Source: an uncultured Saprospiraceae bacterium (GTDB taxonomy: Bacteria; Bacteroidota; Bacteroidia; Chitinophagales; Saprospiraceae). Taken from it: a stretch of DNA of 64,000 bases. Below are positions 61,883 through 64,000 of the stretch, piece after piece. The stretch spans positions 1-64,000 of the forward strand of contig CAKZQC010000031.1 of the NCBI GenBank assembly GCA_937139495.1. Reading direction: 5' to 3'. The notes under the pieces were generated by a model. It ran no database searches. It worked only from the letters and a program-made list of their open reading frames with translations, and was not told the origin of the DNA. Position 1 is the stretch's first letter. Every line of letters starts with the position of its first letter. The translations under genes were made by a program, and so were the position numbers.

Positions 61883-63748
61883 ATGGGAGATTCTCCATTA
61901 AAAAAGTTCGGTAGCGGAACCGTAACATTAGAAGTGTCTATTGGCGGTAGCGTTGTGCCTTCTAGTATGTACATACTAGAAGTAGAAGTAGTTAAGGAAA
62001 TCAATAAGATCCCTTATGCCAAAATTGTGTTCTTGGATGGAGACACTAGAGAGCAAACTTTTCCTAAGTCGGAAGATGATATGTTCAAGCCAGGAGGCGA
62101 AGTCGAAATCAAAGTAGGTCATGACCCCAAAACTAGAGATACTATCTACAAAGGAATAGTAGTGGGACATGGTATTCGACACAATAAATACAACGGTTCT
62201 GTACTAGTGCTTACTTGCAAAGATGAAGCACTAAAACTAACCGTAGGACGTAAGAATACTATTTTCTATGACATGACCGACTCCGATATCATATCGCAGG
62301 TCGTGAGCGATGGCGGATTGAGTGCCGACGTAGAATCTACAAGTGTTTCACACAAAAAATTGATACGCTACTATTCTACCGATTGGGATTTTATACAAGC
62401 TAGAGCTGATGCCAATTCTTTGGTGACTATCATCAATGATGGAGAAATTAGCATCAAAAAACCTACGGTTTCAGAATCCTCCAATGTCTTGGTTACTTAT
62501 GGTAAAGATTTGATAGACATGGATCTTAATATAGATTCTACTTATCAATATACTGATGTACAAGCCAATACGTGGAATTTTCAAGACCAAGCAATTGATA
62601 ATACCGCAGGCGCTAAACCTACCGTAGATAGTCAGGGAGATATTGATAGTGCTGAGTTGGGGGGAATATTAGAACCTGAAGAATTGGTACAAACAACTGC
62701 TCCTGTTACTAAAGATTTTATGCAAGCATGGGCGGATTCTGTTTATCAAAGAGCACACTTGTCTAGAATAAGAGGTACGCTCAAATTTATAGGAGCTTCG
62801 GAAGTAGAAGTAGGTAAAACCCTTGATATGGAAGCCTTGGGCAAACATTTTAATGGTCCAGGTTATGTCTCGAAAGTACGCCATATTATCAAAAACTCAC
62901 AGTGGCTAACTGAAGTAGGCTTCGGCTTACCTGCCAAAACACACTTAGAAACTTATCCTTCTGCACAAACATTGCCCGCAGGTGGAACATTGCCTGCTAT
63001 ACATGGTTTGCAGCACGGTATTGTCAAGCAAATTGATGGTGACCCTGACGGCGAATTTAGAGTATTGGTCAATATACCGATCATTGATAATCTTGAAGGT
63101 GAAGGTGTATGGGCTCGAATGGGGCATTATTATGCTACCAAAGGTTCTGGATTTATCTTTTATCCAGAAATAGGTGATGAGGTGGTATTAGGCTTTTTTG
63201 ATGATGACCCAACGTACCCTGTTATCTTGGCTTCCTTGTACAGTAGTGCACAAGTGATAGCAGGTAGTGACGGTAGTGGTAGTGGTGACCACCCTGTGGG
63301 ACACGATGCTACTGAAGCAAACCAATTCAAAGGCTTTTCGCTCAACGAAGGAAAAATGCGTTTTGAATTTGATGATACCGATTATATTATCAAGATACTA
63401 ACCCCTAATAATCACTTGATACAAATATCTGATTCGGAAGATAGTATCTATATACAGGACCCTGTCAATAAAAACAGTATTTTGATGGATTCGGCAGGTA
63501 TCACGATGGAAGCAGAAATGGATATTACGCTCAAAGCGAAACAAAATATCATCATGGAAGCAGATATGAATATAGAAACCAAATCTTCGATGGATACCTC
63601 GATGGAAGCAGGAACGAACTTCAATATCAAAGGTGGTGCCCAACTCAATGCAGAAGCACCTATCTTTGAGATAAAAGGCTCTGGAATGGGTACCGTAGAT
63701 GGTGGTGGTATGCTTACTGTCAAAGGAGGAATGGTGATGATTAACTAA
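61883..63748 (+). CDS. VgrG-like spike protein (Pvc8/Afp8 type)
   Basis: The 621-residue protein has a gp27-like N-terminal half (SSMYILEVEVVKEINKIPYA, DTIYKGIVVGHGIRHNKYNG, YYSTDWDFIQARADANSLV). A gp5-like OB domain (GIVKQIDGDPDGEFRVLVNI, EIGDEVVLGFFDDDPTYPVI) follows, and then a C-terminal beta-helix of repeats (MDITLKAKQNIIMEADMNIE). It trimerises into the piercing spike under the inner tube. No extra effector domain is fused to its end; it closes with GGGMLTVKGGMVMIN. The PAAR gene follows 104 bases later. Confidence 0.92.
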   Translation: MGDSPLKKFGSGTVTLEVSIGGSVVPSSMYILEVEVVKEINKIPYAKIVFLDGDTREQTFPKSEDDMFKPGGEVEIKVGHDPKTRDTIYKGIVVGHGIRHNKYNGSVLVLTCKDEALKLTVGRKNTIFYDMTDSDIISQVVSDGGLSADVESTSVSHKKLIRYYSTDWDFIQARADANSLVTIINDGEISIKKPTVSESSNVLVTYGKDLIDMDLNIDSTYQYTDVQANTWNFQDQAIDNTAGAKPTVDSQGDIDSAELGGILEPEELVQTTAPVTKDFMQAWADSVYQRAHLSRIRGTLKFIGASEVEVGKTLDMEALGKHFNGPGYVSKVRHIIKNSQWLTEVGFGLPAKTHLETYPSAQTLPAGGTLPAIHGLQHGIVKQIDGDPDGEFRVLVNIPIIDNLEGEGVWARMGHYYATKGSGFIFYPEIGDEVVLGFFDDDPTYPVILASLYSSAQVIAGSDGSGSGDHPVGHDATEANQFKGFSLNEGKMRFEFDDTDYIIKILTPNNHLIQISDSEDSIYIQDPVNKNSILMDSAGITMEAEMDITLKAKQNIIMEADMNIETKSSMDTSMEAGTNFNIKGGAQLNAEAPIFEIKGSGMGTVDGGGMLTVKGGMVMIN

Positions 63749-63852
63749 GCTAAGTTGCACCGTGTGAAATAATATTTTTCGAAATTTAACATCTAACAAG
63801 TCTAGTATCTAGCTACTTAAAGCCTAGCATCTAGCACCAAATAATAAAAACT

Positions 63853-64000
63853 ATGTGTCCACCAGCTGCTAGAATAACCGATATGCACGTTTGTCCGATG
63901 GTGACAGGAACTGTACCACACGTAGGAGGACCTATTGCAGGGCCTTCTTGCCCTACTGTTATGATAGGCAAATTGCCCGCTGCTATGGTAGGCGATATGT
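63853..64000 (+). CDS. PAAR domain tip protein (cut by window end)
   Basis: The visible 49 residues start MCPPAARITDMHVCPMVTGT and continue PHVGGPIAGPSCPTVMIG, then LPAAMVGDM. This is the PAAR repeat pattern with zinc-binding His and Cys. It forms the sharp tip on the spike. The gene continues past 64000; an attached effector domain cannot be judged. Confidence 0.92.
   Translation, partial: MCPPAARITDMHVCPMVTGTVPHVGGPIAGPSCPTVMIGKLPAAMVGDM

Overview
The window reads as chromosomal DNA of a moderately AT-rich Bacteroidota species. The evidence is promoters of the TTTG-N19/20-TAnnTTTG type, few recognisable Shine-Dalgarno sites, a type IX secretion sorting domain on an LRR protein, the Bacteroidota-style mreBCD-mrdA-rodA cluster, and very large alpha-2-macroglobulin-like proteins. 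The combination with a contractile injection locus would fit a gliding or predatory Saprospira/Aureispira-like lineage, but that placement is a guess.

Bases 1-13.4 kb hold a partial T9SS-exported LRR protein, a SAM methyltransferase behind a TAAG microsatellite, TPR proteins, an ATP-grasp enzyme overlapping a sensor kinase, and a minus-strand operon (YdjM-like membrane protein, SDR oxidoreductase, acyl-CoA-synthetase-like ligase). Dispersed intergenic repeats occur here. Bases 13.4-25.6 kb hold two tandem thioester-bearing alpha-2-macroglobulin-like proteins, each with a TonB-plug-like patch, plus a barrel protein in which no plug is visible. A 277-bp inverted-repeat element separates the two large genes.

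Bases 25.7-37.8 kb are mostly housekeeping: radical SAM/SPASM protein, polyprenyl synthetase, alpha/beta hydrolase, the rod-shape/elongasome cluster, a YkuK-like RNase H-fold protein and an M23 peptidase. Bases 38.2-46.6 kb are AT-rich and accessory. They contain two unrecognised proteins (the second with a hydrophobic C-terminal hairpin), three tandem membrane paralogs and a decayed fourth, reminiscent of a toxin with repeated immunity genes. An M16 peptidase follows, and then a small cassette lying between two copies of the M16 gene's 3' end. A TatA protein closes the block.

Bases 47-64 kb run on the plus strand: a lytic transglycosylase with a long 5' leader, an exported protein of unknown function, and two membrane-anchored GH18-like proteins (one with the catalytic motif intact, one degenerate). 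Then comes a contractile injection system (CIS/eCIS) locus: small membrane protein, Pvc16/DUF4255-type cap protein, unknown CIS-associated protein, sheath, inner tube, a tube-domain protein with a roughly 300-residue acidic repeat tail, a tube-initiator-like protein, a DUF5908-type small protein, a VgrG-like spike and a PAAR tip cut by the window end. Baseplate and ATPase genes would be expected beyond 64 kb. The charged tube-domain fusion and the neighbouring wall-acting, membrane-anchored proteins are the most unusual aspects of the system.
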